42,311 bases of DNA from Prevotella sp. UBA2456 (lineage in GTDB: Bacteria; Bacteroidota; Bacteroidia; Bacteroidales; Bacteroidaceae). Of the stretch, positions 34,168 through 42,182 are shown in pieces (positions within the stretch are counted from its first letter, which is position 1; each line of letters begins with the position of its first letter). A program made the position numbers and the translations under genes. Where the stretch lies: the NCBI GenBank assembly GCA_002342415.1, contig DDPY01000012.1:30838-73148 (forward strand), written 5' to 3'. The notes beneath the pieces are model-generated. The model worked only from the letters and a program-made list of their open reading frames with translations, had not been told where the DNA came from and searched no databases.

Positions 34168-36951
34168 ATGGCAAAGAAAATCCAGCTGGGCTACAAGGAG
34201 ATCGAGGATCGCTTGCAGTCGCTGAAACGTACATCATTACCAGCCGATGAGATCGGCTATCAGTTGCTATATGCCTTTGGCAAGAGTGGGAAGGACATCC
34301 AGCGCTATCGTGAGGGCAAGGGTGTGCTCAAAACGTTTGATGGTCTGCTCATCAAAGGTCTCTTCTGCTATCGTGGAACGACTGCCACAAGGCTGCAGAG
34401 CGAACTTGAATGTCTGAAGCGGGACGTTCAAGTGGTGAAGGCTGCCCCCAAGATTGTAGCCGTCAGCGACGGACGGACACTGCTAGCCTACGACCTGCGC
34501 GAAAAGGATACCTACGAGAATCCATTAGAGCGAGTGTATTGCGACTTCGCCTTCTTCTATCCGCTGATGGATGTGGAGCGTGTTCACTATGTGGAGGAGA
34601 GTCCTGCCGACGTGAAGGCTGCCGAGAAGCTGGCCAAGCTACACGACGAGTTGCGTGCCTACAATGAGTTTCGCTCTGACAGCGACCTGCACGACCTGAA
34701 CATCTTCATTACACGCCTCTTATTCTGCTTCTTCGCTGAGGACACGGGTATCTTCGAGGGCAATCTGTTTACAGACAGCATCCAGCGGTTTACGAAGCCC
34801 GACGGCTCAGACCTCTCACAATACTTAGACGAGTCGTTCAACGTGATGGATGTCAATCTCTCGCTACGCCCCCATGAAATTCCAAGCATTGTGAAGCAGT
34901 TCCCATACGTGAATGGTGGTCTGTTTTCGCGTCGCATACAGATACCGAGGATGGGAGCCAAGGCCAGGAAGATTATCATCGAATGCGGCGAGTTGGACTG
35001 GAAGGACATCAACCCCGACATCTTCGGAAGCATGATTCAGGCCGTCGTCAATCCAGAGGAACGCGCCAATCAGGGTATGCACTATACCTCAGTACCCAAC
35101 ATCATGAAGGTGATCAATCCGCTGTTTATGGACGAACTGCGAAAGAACTACAACGAATTAAACGAATTATACGAAAGTAAAAGGCAGATGCGCGATGTCG
35201 GGGCACTTAACACAAAGCAATTCTATGAGGAATGCAAGCAGATTAAGAAGCGTGGCGATGCCTTACTGAAGCGCATGAGCCGTATGAAGTTCTTCGACCC
35301 TGCCTGCGGCAGTGGCAACTTCTTGATTATCACCTACAAGTCATTGCGGTTCCTCGAAATGGATATCCTCTCGTTGCAACGCAAATGTACCCCAGAGGGT
35401 GAAATCCTGTTTGTGGATAACAGCGTCATTAGCCTCAGCCAGTTCTATGGCATCGAGTTGCTCGACTTCCCCCACGAGGTTGCTATGCTTTCCCTTTGGC
35501 TTGCTGAGCACCAGATGAACACCAAACTCAACGAGAACTTTGGTGTCAACACTAAGGCATTGCCTCTGAAGAACATCACGCAGATAGTCTGTGGCAATGC
35601 CTGCCGGATAGACTGGAACGAGGTTTGCCCGCATACTGCGGAGGAAGAAGTGTTCGTGTTTGGTAATCCGCCGTATTTGGGAACAAGAAATCAAACTCAG
35701 GAACAAAAAGAAGACATGGATTTTGCTTTTGGCTCTGTTGTCCATGGAATGTTAGATTACATTGGATGTTGGTTTTATAAGGCATCACTATTTTGCAGCA
35801 ATAATAGTAGCGTAAAGTATGCATTCGTTAGTACAAACTCGATTACTCAAGGGGTACAGGTTTCTAATATGTGGGAGCCAATATACAATTTAGGGTTAGA
35901 TATCTTGTTCGCATATACAACATTTCAATGGTCAAATAATGCGAAATACAATGCTGGTGTTTCATGTGTAATAATAGGGGTAGGTGACAAGAATTACAAA
36001 GGAAATAGGATTATATATGACAACTCATCGTTTTCTATTGTCAACAAGATATATCCAACAATTACAAGTCAATACTCCTGCATTGTGAATCCATGTTCTA
36101 ATTCTATAAGCGGACTTAAGCCCATATTGAAAGGTAGTCTGCCTGCAGATGACAATAATTTGACCTTATACAAAGCAGAACGGGATAGCATTCTATTAAA
36201 TTACCCTCAAGCAAGAAGCTTTATTAAGGAATTTGTAGGTGCACAAGAAATGATAAATGGTGAAGACCGTTATTGTATATGGATTGAAGATGAATCAAAA
36301 GGAGATGCTATTGCAATACCTCCTTTTAAAGAAAGGTTTGAACGTGTAAAGGATATGCGTTTAAAAAGCAAAAAAGAGGTAACGCGCAAATTATCTTCTA
36401 TACCATACAGATTTGCAGAAGATAGACATAAGGATGAAGAGGCTATGTTAATACCTGTCGTATCATCTGAGCGTCGTGTTTACATCCCTATTGGATTCGT
36501 TGCTAAAGGGACTGTCGTGTATTATTCAGCTTTTGCTGTATATAATGCAACACCAATAGATTTTGGCATAATAACTTCAAGGCAGCACATGATATGGGTA
36601 AAGGCAACTTCTGGGAAATTGGAGTCTCGAATAAGATACTCCGCCCAACTCTGCTACAACACTTTCCCCTTCCCAAAAATCTCTGCCGAGAAGAAGGCCG
36701 AGATTGAATCCGCTGCAGAGGATGTATTAGTAACCCGTGAGTTCTACCCAGACAAAACATTGGCAGAATTGTATGACCCAGACAAGATGCCACAGGACTT
36801 GCGAGATGCCCACAAGAAGCTGGACGACATCGTGGAGAGTTGTTACCCCGGATATCCCTTCGCCTCAGACGAAGCCCGCTTGGAGTGCTTGTTTAAGTTG
36901 TACGAAAAGATGACGGCAAACACCAGCCATCAGACTTCCAAAAACCATTAG
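34168..36951 (+). CDS. MmeI-like class I SAM-dependent adenine DNA methyltransferase
   Basis: 927 residues with the layout of MmeI-type proteins. The helical connector has NIFITRLLFCFFAEDTGIF near 178-196. Next is an N6-adenine methyltransferase with motif I FDPACGSGNFL (376-386) and motif IV NPPY (500-503). A target-recognition region (about 505-825) and a helical C-terminus follow. MmeI-type enzymes usually carry an N-terminal PD-ExK nuclease. Here the first 150 residues contain FDGLLIKGLFCYRG and VSDGRTLLAYDL but no visible D...ExK motif, so it is probably a methylase needing a separate nuclease. The downstream helicase and GIY-YIG genes could supply that activity. The DNA from about 35690 to 36640 is much more AT-rich than its flanks, which suggests exchange of the specificity region. 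It is preceded by a structured leader. Confidence 0.9.
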   Translation: MAKKIQLGYKEIEDRLQSLKRTSLPADEIGYQLLYAFGKSGKDIQRYREGKGVLKTFDGLLIKGLFCYRGTTATRLQSELECLKRDVQVVKAAPKIVAVSDGRTLLAYDLREKDTYENPLERVYCDFAFFYPLMDVERVHYVEESPADVKAAEKLAKLHDELRAYNEFRSDSDLHDLNIFITRLLFCFFAEDTGIFEGNLFTDSIQRFTKPDGSDLSQYLDESFNVMDVNLSLRPHEIPSIVKQFPYVNGGLFSRRIQIPRMGAKARKIIIECGELDWKDINPDIFGSMIQAVVNPEERANQGMHYTSVPNIMKVINPLFMDELRKNYNELNELYESKRQMRDVGALNTKQFYEECKQIKKRGDALLKRMSRMKFFDPACGSGNFLIITYKSLRFLEMDILSLQRKCTPEGEILFVDNSVISLSQFYGIELLDFPHEVAMLSLWLAEHQMNTKLNENFGVNTKALPLKNITQIVCGNACRIDWNEVCPHTAEEEVFVFGNPPYLGTRNQTQEQKEDMDFAFGSVVHGMLDYIGCWFYKASLFCSNNSSVKYAFVSTNSITQGVQVSNMWEPIYNLGLDILFAYTTFQWSNNAKYNAGVSCVIIGVGDKNYKGNRIIYDNSSFSIVNKIYPTITSQYSCIVNPCSNSISGLKPILKGSLPADDNNLTLYKAERDSILLNYPQARSFIKEFVGAQEMINGEDRYCIWIEDESKGDAIAIPPFKERFERVKDMRLKSKKEVTRKLSSIPYRFAEDRHKDEEAMLIPVVSSERRVYIPIGFVAKGTVVYYSAFAVYNATPIDFGIITSRQHMIWVKATSGKLESRIRYSAQLCYNTFPFPKISAEKKAEIESAAEDVLVTREFYPDKTLAELYDPDKMPQDLRDAHKKLDDIVESCYPGYPFASDEARLECLFKLYEKMTANTSHQTSKNH

Positions 36952-36976
36952 ACATTAAGGATACAGAATGGAGAAC

Positions 36977-37396
36977 TTATTGGTTTCTGAAAAAATTCAA
37001 AAGAAAATCACGCGAGGTCATCAACGGCAACTGGCAGAATTCTCGATAGTCACGTATGTTGTTCGTAACAATGACATCGCAGTCAGCTGCAACAGCACAC
37101 ATATATTGCAAGAGATCCTCAAAGTCACGCACGTCGTCATGGACAAGTGCGGTGTCAAGTTGATGCGCATCACAAGGAAGAACCGTAATGCCTTTTCGAA
37201 GACTCCGCATAAGTTTATAACGATCAGTTCTTGGAATGTCCCGTTTGATATAGTTAATATTGGCAAAGGTAAGATAAGAGGCACATACTTCAAAGACACC
37301 CCTTTGGGCAAGTTCATATATCGTACGGCCTTGCATGGAGTGTTCTCTTTCATCAACAATATCGATGAAAACGTTTGTGTCAAGAAATATTTTCAT
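36977..37396 (-). CDS. PIN domain toxin (PIN_3/VapC-like)
   Basis: A 139-residue putative ribonuclease toxin. The N-terminus MKIFLDTNVFIDIV carries the first catalytic Asp (Asp6). DFEDLLQYMCA (Asp91, Glu93, Asp94) and ADCDVIVTNNIRDY give the other acidic/Asn cluster. The central YLTFANINYI fits PF13470-type PIN proteins, where Asn replaces the usual Glu. Active-site residues are largely present. It overlaps the upstream antitoxin gene by four bases. The pair lies antisense between the methyltransferase and helicase genes. Confidence 0.88.
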   Translation of the reverse strand: MKIFLDTNVFIDIVDEREHSMQGRTIYELAQRGVFEVCASYLTFANINYIKRDIPRTDRYKLMRSLRKGITVLPCDAHQLDTALVHDDVRDFEDLLQYMCAVAADCDVIVTNNIRDYREFCQLPLMTSRDFLLNFFRNQ

Positions 37397-37680
37397 TTTC
37401 TGTCAAGACCTAAGATCCATTTGGTACGTTCATCGGCGGCCTCTTGGGGTGTAAGCCTTAACCCGTTGAATAGTTCTTCCACTTCAGGTGAGATTTCCAA
37501 CTCAGCCATTTTTTTGGCTAAAAACTCATCGTCAGCCTTACGCTTGGTTTCCTCTGCCTCGCGCATAGACTCTTGTAAAAAATCCACAACGGCATTCATA
37601 TCGTTTACATCCATACTTTTCATTACATCAATGTATGGAGCCATAGGGGTGGACTGTACTCTTCTTGTTGCAAGTGTCAT
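37393..37680 (-). CDS. antitoxin partner of the PIN toxin
   Basis: A 95-residue protein, highly charged in the middle (REAEETKRKADDEFLAKKM) and probably helical. It lies directly upstream of the PIN gene with a four-base overlap (the usual antitoxin-first order). I do not recognise a DNA-binding fold. The N-terminal 15 residues (MTLATRRVQSTPMAP) may not be translated, since Met13 is another possible start. A promoter lies just upstream. The C-terminus, LRLTPQEAADERTKWILGL, may wrap the toxin, by analogy with other type II antitoxins. Confidence 0.75.
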   Translation of the reverse strand: MTLATRRVQSTPMAPYIDVMKSMDVNDMNAVVDFLQESMREAEETKRKADDEFLAKKMAELEISPEVEELFNGLRLTPQEAADERTKWILGLDRK

Positions 37681-37708
37681 GACTACTACTTTCTTTAAAT
37701 TTCTGCCG

Positions 37709-37739
37709 CAAAGTTACGAATAAAATCTGAATAAACAAA
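37709..37739 (-). promoter_or_regulatory. promoter of the PIN toxin-antitoxin operon
   Basis: On the minus strand, TTTG (37739-37736), 19 bases, then TAACTTTG (37716-37709). It lies only five bases from the start codon of the divergent helicase gene, so a transcription start for the helicase must lie within or beyond the toxin-antitoxin genes. Confidence 0.7.
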
Positions 37740-37744
37740 TAAAC

Positions 37745-39760
37745 ATGGAACAAAATAGCAATAACATCGTAGATATACGTTACCAACAGACAGGTGAGTC
37801 GAGTGCTACCAACGAGTTGGGAATGCGCGAGATGCAGGCAAAGGCCTACGAGGCCCGTGACAAACGGTTTCTGCTGATCAAGGCTCCGCCAGCATCGGGC
37901 AAGAGCCGTGCACTGATGTTCATTGCATTGGACAAACTGATGCACCAAGGGCTGAAGCGGGTGGTGGTGGCTGTGCCGGAAAAGAGCATCGGGCGGTCAT
38001 TCCAGAACACGAAGTTGAAGCCCTACGGATTCTTTGCCGACTGGGAGGTGGCTCCTTACTTCAACCTGACGGACGTGAAGAACGAGAAGGACAAGAAGGG
38101 ACGCTTCATTGAGTTCTTCCGTCAGCAGAGGACACAGATACTGGTGTGTGCCCATGCCACCCTTCGTAATGGCATGAAGGAGATTTCTGATGAGGACTTC
38201 AACGATACGCTACTGGCCATTGATGAGTTCCATCATACCTCGGCAGATGCCAACTCGAACCTGGGCGACGTGGTGCGCAGGGTGATGAACAACTCTACAG
38301 GGCATATCGTAGCGATGACGGGCAGCTACTTCCGTGGCGACGGCATACCAGTATTGAGAGTGGAGGATGAAAACCGCTTCTATCCCGTCACCTATAACTA
38401 CTATCAGCAGTTGAATGGCTACCGGTATCTGAAGAATCTGATGCTGGGCTATCACTTCTATCATGGCAACTATCTGGACCATATCCGTGAAGTATTGGAC
38501 ACGACGAAGAAAACCATCATCCATATTCCAAGTGTCAACGCCCGTGCATCGACAGGTATCGGCAAGTATGCCGAGACGGAAGAGATTATGAAGGCGATAG
38601 GCCGAGTGGAGTATAAGGACTATAACACGGGCATCTATCATGTGAGGACTGAGGACGGACGACTGCTGAAGGTGGCTGATTTGGTTGAAGACGATCAGAA
38701 AGAGCGGAATATGGTGCAGGACTATCTACAGCGCATGAAGCACAGGGAGGATATAGATATCATTATCGCTCTGGGTACTGCCAAAGAGGGATTTGACTGG
38801 CAGTGGTGCGAGGTGTGTCTGACGATTGGTGTTCGTGGTTCGCTGACGGAGGTCATCCAAATAATAGGAAGATGTACGCGCGACTGTGAGGGCAAAGAGA
38901 CAGCCAAGTTCACAAACATGATAGCGATGCCTGATGCTGAGCAGAGCGATGTGAAAGTAGCTGTGAACGACTTCCTGAAAGCCATCACCGCCTCGCTGCT
39001 GATGGAACAGGTGATGGCACCCTCCTGGCACTTCAAGACCTCCCCCGACCTCTCTGAAGGAGGGGAGAAGAGCCCGAGAACGTTGATTGTGGAGGGATTG
39101 AAGCCATTGTCGAGTGAGAAGACGAAACTGATTGTGCAGGAGCAACTGGACGACCTGAAGGCTGCTATCCTGCAAGACGATACGGTTGTGAAGGCCATCA
39201 GCGGTTCGACGACGGCAGAGACCATCACCCAGCATCTGGTACCCAAAGTAATACGGGAACGCTATCCTGACTTATCGGATGACGAGGTAGAGGAGGTTCG
39301 CCAGCGAGTGTTGCTCGATACAATGATAAAAGGAAACGACATTATAGATGACAAAGGCAACCCTGTAGAGATAAATAATAATGATGAGGCAGAGAGCGAA
39401 GGTAACCGACTGATCAAGATTGCCAACCGATTCGTCAACATCGATAAGCTGAGCATCAACCTCATTGACACTGTCAACCCCTTCCAGCGAGCCTACGAGG
39501 TGCTGTCGAAGTCGGTGGATGCTCCTACGCTGAAGATTATCCAGGACACGATAGCAGAACAGAAGTTCGACCTGACGCTGGAACAAGCCATCACCATCTT
39601 CAAAGGTCCGCTGAAGCAATGGGTGGCAGAACATGAGGGTAAGGTGCCAGACATCAACCACCCTGACCCTAAGGTGAAAGAGATGGCTGCTGCCTTGCAG
39701 ATGATGAAGAACCTAAAAGCAAGGAAACTAGCTGGCTTGGAGTATGAGGGCCCGAAATAA
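37745..39760 (+). CDS. SF2 DEAD/DEAH-type helicase of a restriction-like system
   Basis: 671 residues. Walker A is APPASGKS (47-54), motif II is DEFH (160-163), motif III-like is MTGS (191-194), and motif VI is QIIGRCTRD (372-380). The C-terminal 280 residues are helical and of unknown type. The two RecA-like lobes fit the SF2 helicases that act with type I and III restriction enzymes. The gene lies downstream of the methyltransferase and upstream of a GIY-YIG nuclease, with no own promoter visible in the 60 bases before it. It may be transcribed through the antisense toxin-antitoxin genes from the methyltransferase promoter. Its likely role is ATP-driven DNA translocation for the nuclease. 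Confidence 0.88.
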   Translation: MEQNSNNIVDIRYQQTGESSATNELGMREMQAKAYEARDKRFLLIKAPPASGKSRALMFIALDKLMHQGLKRVVVAVPEKSIGRSFQNTKLKPYGFFADWEVAPYFNLTDVKNEKDKKGRFIEFFRQQRTQILVCAHATLRNGMKEISDEDFNDTLLAIDEFHHTSADANSNLGDVVRRVMNNSTGHIVAMTGSYFRGDGIPVLRVEDENRFYPVTYNYYQQLNGYRYLKNLMLGYHFYHGNYLDHIREVLDTTKKTIIHIPSVNARASTGIGKYAETEEIMKAIGRVEYKDYNTGIYHVRTEDGRLLKVADLVEDDQKERNMVQDYLQRMKHREDIDIIIALGTAKEGFDWQWCEVCLTIGVRGSLTEVIQIIGRCTRDCEGKETAKFTNMIAMPDAEQSDVKVAVNDFLKAITASLLMEQVMAPSWHFKTSPDLSEGGEKSPRTLIVEGLKPLSSEKTKLIVQEQLDDLKAAILQDDTVVKAISGSTTAETITQHLVPKVIRERYPDLSDDEVEEVRQRVLLDTMIKGNDIIDDKGNPVEINNNDEAESEGNRLIKIANRFVNIDKLSINLIDTVNPFQRAYEVLSKSVDAPTLKIIQDTIAEQKFDLTLEQAITIFKGPLKQWVAEHEGKVPDINHPDPKVKEMAAALQMMKNLKARKLAGLEYEGPK

Positions 39761-39795
39761 ATTGTAAATTGTAAATTCGTAAATCGTAAATTAAC
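39761..39795. repeat. short GTAAATT repeats before the small ORF
   Basis: Four near-copies of (T)TGTAAA or TCGTAAA fill the gap between the helicase stop and the next start codon. Confidence 0.7.
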
Positions 39796-40023
39796 ATGGT
39801 GGAATGGCCAAGCGAACTGTTAGCGATATTCGATGACCCATTGTTGGATGGCGTACATCCCAAAGTCACAGCACCGACTGCTGATGACCGTATGGGGCAG
39901 AAACTGGCTGAGGTAACTGCATGGATAGATAGTCATGGACGGGAGCCAGAGCGCAGTGGAGACTTGAAAGAGAAAATGATGTGGGCTGCTATGACAGCCT
40001 TGAAGGACAAGAACCTGATGTAA
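39796..40023 (+). CDS. small protein, likely N-terminal module of the GIY-YIG partner
   Basis: 75 residues, MVEWPSELLAIFDDPLLDG onward, with HGREPERSGDLKEKMMW in the second half. The segment TADDRMGQKLAEVTAWIDSHGREP resembles what I recall of the N-terminal region of long GIY-YIG/T5orf172 proteins that accompany such helicases (recalled, not checked). The start 'IFDDPLL' mirrors 'IFEDPLL' in the next protein. The downstream gene begins four bases after its stop, in a different frame. It is therefore either a natural split gene or the product of an old frameshift. Confidence 0.6.
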   Translation: MVEWPSELLAIFDDPLLDGVHPKVTAPTADDRMGQKLAEVTAWIDSHGREPERSGDLKEKMMWAAMTALKDKNLM

Positions 40024-40027
40024 GCGT

Positions 40028-40933
40028 ATGAATATAGATAAAGAGTTGGAAAAAATCTTCGAAGACCCGTTGCTGAATATCACGGAACGAGATGTCGAAC
40101 TGTTTGACATTCCTGTTGATATGCGGAAAAGCATGGAAAGCAGGAACAAGGCTGACTATGTGGCCCAACGCAGACTCTGCGAGGACTTTGAGCAGTATCG
40201 CCCATTGTTTCAGCAGGTTCATCAAGACCTCAGGCAAGGAAGGCGAAGTTTGATTAGAATATCCAAAACTATCAATTTGCAAGCAGGTCACTACTATATC
40301 GTGGAAGGGCAGATGCTGTTACTGGAGAGCATTGGCGAGAAGAATACAAGCAGTAATTTCCTGCCAGATGCTCGCACCCGCTGTATCTATGAGAACGGTA
40401 CGGAATCGGACATCCTGCTTCAGACATTGCGTAAGAGTGTGGTGGGTGGCGGCTATGCCATCACAGAACTGCAGGAAGAAATGGAGAGCAAATTCTTTAC
40501 GAACAAAGACATCACAAACGATGATAAGGTTACAGGCTATATCTATGTGTTAAGTTCGCTTTCGGATAACCCGACCATCAAGAATCAAAAGAACCTATAC
40601 AAGATAGGTTATTCTACAAACTCGGTAGAAGAGCGTATCGCAAATGCTGCACATGAGCCAACTTACCTGATGGCACCTGTCAAGATTGTGGCAACTTATA
40701 AAGTTGTCAATCTTCACAGCCAAAAGTTTGAGGATATGGTCCATCAGATACTTAAACCTGTACAATTCCATGTAACCGTTGTTGATGATGACGGCGTGCC
40801 GCACGAGCCTAAAGAGTGGTTTGTCGTCCCTCTGAATGTCATTGACATCATCATTGCACGTATTATGGACAGCACTATATTGGGCTACACCTATAATACA
40901 ACTATCCAATGTTTGGAAAAGAGAATGCAATGA
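40028..40933 (+). CDS. GIY-YIG nuclease (T5orf172/Mug113 type)
   Basis: 301 residues. The C-terminal nuclease domain (about 168-285) has GYIYVL (170-175), YKIG (191-194), Arg203 in EERI, DPTYLMAP-like EPTYLMAPV, and Glu235/His239 in KFEDMVHQ. KEWFVVPL follows at 262-269. These match the conserved residues of the T5orf172 branch of GIY-YIG nucleases. The N-terminal part (1-150) contains CEDFEQYRPLFQQVHQDL and RTRCIYENGTESDILL, a beta-rich region found with this branch. It is the likely cleavage subunit of the methyltransferase-helicase system. It has a four-base ATGA overlap with the next small gene. Confidence 0.88.
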   Translation: MNIDKELEKIFEDPLLNITERDVELFDIPVDMRKSMESRNKADYVAQRRLCEDFEQYRPLFQQVHQDLRQGRRSLIRISKTINLQAGHYYIVEGQMLLLESIGEKNTSSNFLPDARTRCIYENGTESDILLQTLRKSVVGGGYAITELQEEMESKFFTNKDITNDDKVTGYIYVLSSLSDNPTIKNQKNLYKIGYSTNSVEERIANAAHEPTYLMAPVKIVATYKVVNLHSQKFEDMVHQILKPVQFHVTVVDDDGVPHEPKEWFVVPLNVIDIIIARIMDSTILGYTYNTTIQCLEKRMQ

Positions 40934-41100
40934 AAAAGACTTACCATTGTCATGAGCGTGACAACTTTTGGACCAAGTACGGAACAATTATCAGTAAGCC
41001 GTACGGGGCATCGAGTCATTATACCAATGCTAGCGGTTGGAATGGATTCTCTGACCCAGACGATTTCCCCACTGACGGATTTGACGGCGACGGCTGGTAA
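40930..41100 (+). CDS. tiny coupled ORF of unknown function
   Basis: 56 residues (MKKTYHCHERDNFW...), starting at the ATGA overlap with the GIY-YIG stop. A start further upstream (40909) exists but the coupled start is more natural. The C-terminus is rich in Gly, Asp and Trp (NGFSDPDDFPTDGFDGDGW). I do not recognise a family. Acidic tails of this kind could serve as DNA mimics or protein contacts, but this is a guess. Whether it is expressed is unknown. Confidence 0.5.
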   Translation: MKKTYHCHERDNFWTKYGTIISKPYGASSHYTNASGWNGFSDPDDFPTDGFDGDGW

Positions 41101-41214
41101 TATGGTTTGATACAATATGGAGAATAGCGACAAACCGAATAAAAATTTTTATAAATCACAACCAATAGTCGTAATTGATTTTGTTCATAGATTTGTTTTT
41201 GTATTAGATTAAAA

Positions 41215-41242
41215 AGCCGCCTGTCTTCGCAGATGGGCGGCT
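41215..41242 (-). terminator. terminator of the hicAB operon
   Basis: The arms AGCCGCCT (41215-41222) and GGGCGGCT (41235-41242) form seven pairs plus one wobble. On the minus strand the hairpin is followed by TTTTT (41215-41211). It lies about 30 bases after the hicB stop. Confidence 0.75.
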
Positions 41243-41272
41243 CAAAGCGTTCATTTTTACATTATGTGTTAG

Positions 41273-41683
41273 TCAGTCGATGCAGAAAGCACGGCTGTCT
41301 GAAGATAATGTCTCTATAAGTTTGTGAATGGCAGCGTTCAACTGTTCTTTTTTCTGTGCCGTCGGCTGACGGATGCCACTGGCGTACTGGCGTACCTGAG
41401 CGGCGTTGATACCTGCAAAATTGGCAAACTGAGTGACGTTGAAGAAAGGATAGTAGCTGAAGAACGAACCGACATCAAACTTTCTATACCCTATCTGAAT
41501 GTCGGGCACATCGGCATCGCCCAGCTGCTCCCTCATTTCTCCGTGGCCTGTAAACACGTCTTTTTCGGCCTCACGGGCCGTTGAACCATAACCTATCAGC
41601 CCGAACTTCTCAAACTTGTCCTCGACGATGCACGAAAACGAGCGGTCGTTCTGCATCTCGAATGTAACTGTCACTTGCTTCAT
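41273..41683 (-). CDS. hicB: HicB-type antitoxin
   Basis: 136 residues from ATG 41683 (MKQVTVTFEMQNDRSFSCIV). A longer in-frame form with 16 extra residues (start 41731) lacks the usual HicB N-terminus. The N-terminal half is a partial RNase H-fold (FGLIGYGSTAREAEKDVF), and the C-terminal half a helix-turn-helix (FNVTQFANFAGINAAQVRQYASGIRQPTAQ) that would bind its own promoter. It is encoded after hicA on the same transcript. Confidence 0.88.
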   Translation of the reverse strand: MKQVTVTFEMQNDRSFSCIVEDKFEKFGLIGYGSTAREAEKDVFTGHGEMREQLGDADVPDIQIGYRKFDVGSFFSYYPFFNVTQFANFAGINAAQVRQYASGIRQPTAQKKEQLNAAIHKLIETLSSDSRAFCID

Positions 41684-41768
41684 ATATGTATTATATTCCT
41701 TTGTGTCTAAAATCAGCGTCCAAATACTCATTCACACTAATTCTGCTGTCAGCGGGTTTTCGGCAAGG

Positions 41769-41798
41769 GATTTACCCGGGCTCTCGCCCGAGTAAATC
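41769..41798. promoter_or_regulatory. hairpin at the hicA stop codon
   Basis: GATTTAC/GTAAATC outer arms and CGGGC/GCCCG inner arms, with one mismatched pair and a four-base loop. The structure covers the last codons and stop of hicA. It could modulate translation or mRNA stability between toxin and antitoxin. No T-run follows, so it is a weak terminator. Confidence 0.55.
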
Positions 41799-41966
41799 TT
41801 CATAGATACCGCGAAGGGTCTTTAGCTTGACCTCTTCAGAACCGTGCCTCGAAATCTGGGTCTGCTTCCCTGTTATAGGGCTGTACCAGATGTCGTGCTT
41901 GGCACCATGTCGGAGTAGGTGGCATCCCGCTCGCCTTAACTCCCTTTTCAACTGATTAACAGTCAT
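41772..41966 (-). CDS. hicA: HicA-type toxin
   Basis: A 64-residue mRNA interferase with a dsRBD-like fold. LRRAGCHLLRHGAKHDIWYSP carries the family's catalytic His (HGAKHDIW), and the end has RHGSEEVKLKTLRGIYEDLL. It is the first gene of the operon and has a strong promoter. Length is typical. Confidence 0.92.
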   Translation of the reverse strand: MTVNQLKRELRRAGCHLLRHGAKHDIWYSPITGKQTQISRHGSEEVKLKTLRGIYEDLLGREPG

Positions 41967-42008
41967 GATGTAAATAAATTATTGAACGCTTGTCCTTAAT
42001 GGACGATG

Positions 42009-42040
42009 CAAAGGTAGCAATAAAGTTACAAACTACCAAA
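42009..42040 (-). promoter_or_regulatory. promoter of hicAB
   Basis: On the minus strand, TTTG (42040-42037), 20 bases, then TACCTTTG (42016-42009). It lies about 43-75 bases from the hicA start. Confidence 0.75.
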
Positions 42041-42182
42041 TATTTTCGTAACTATTTTGCTACGATATTGCATTTTTAACGTGAGTTCGATGTAAGAAAA
42101 GTGTTCAAAAAGTTGTAGGAGTGAAATATTTTTTGTACCTTTATAGGTGACTATCAAACAGATACAAACAACATTCACTCCT

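Noticed and set aside
34168..41100. DISARM or BREX identity of the defence operon
   Set aside because: No DUF1998, PLD nuclease, BrxC/PglZ-type genes are present. Only the methyltransferase resembles PglX/MmeI proteins in general layout.
41273..41731. Longer HicB start at 41731
   Set aside because: The 16 extra residues are not typical of HicB. The ATG at 41683 gives the usual N-terminus.
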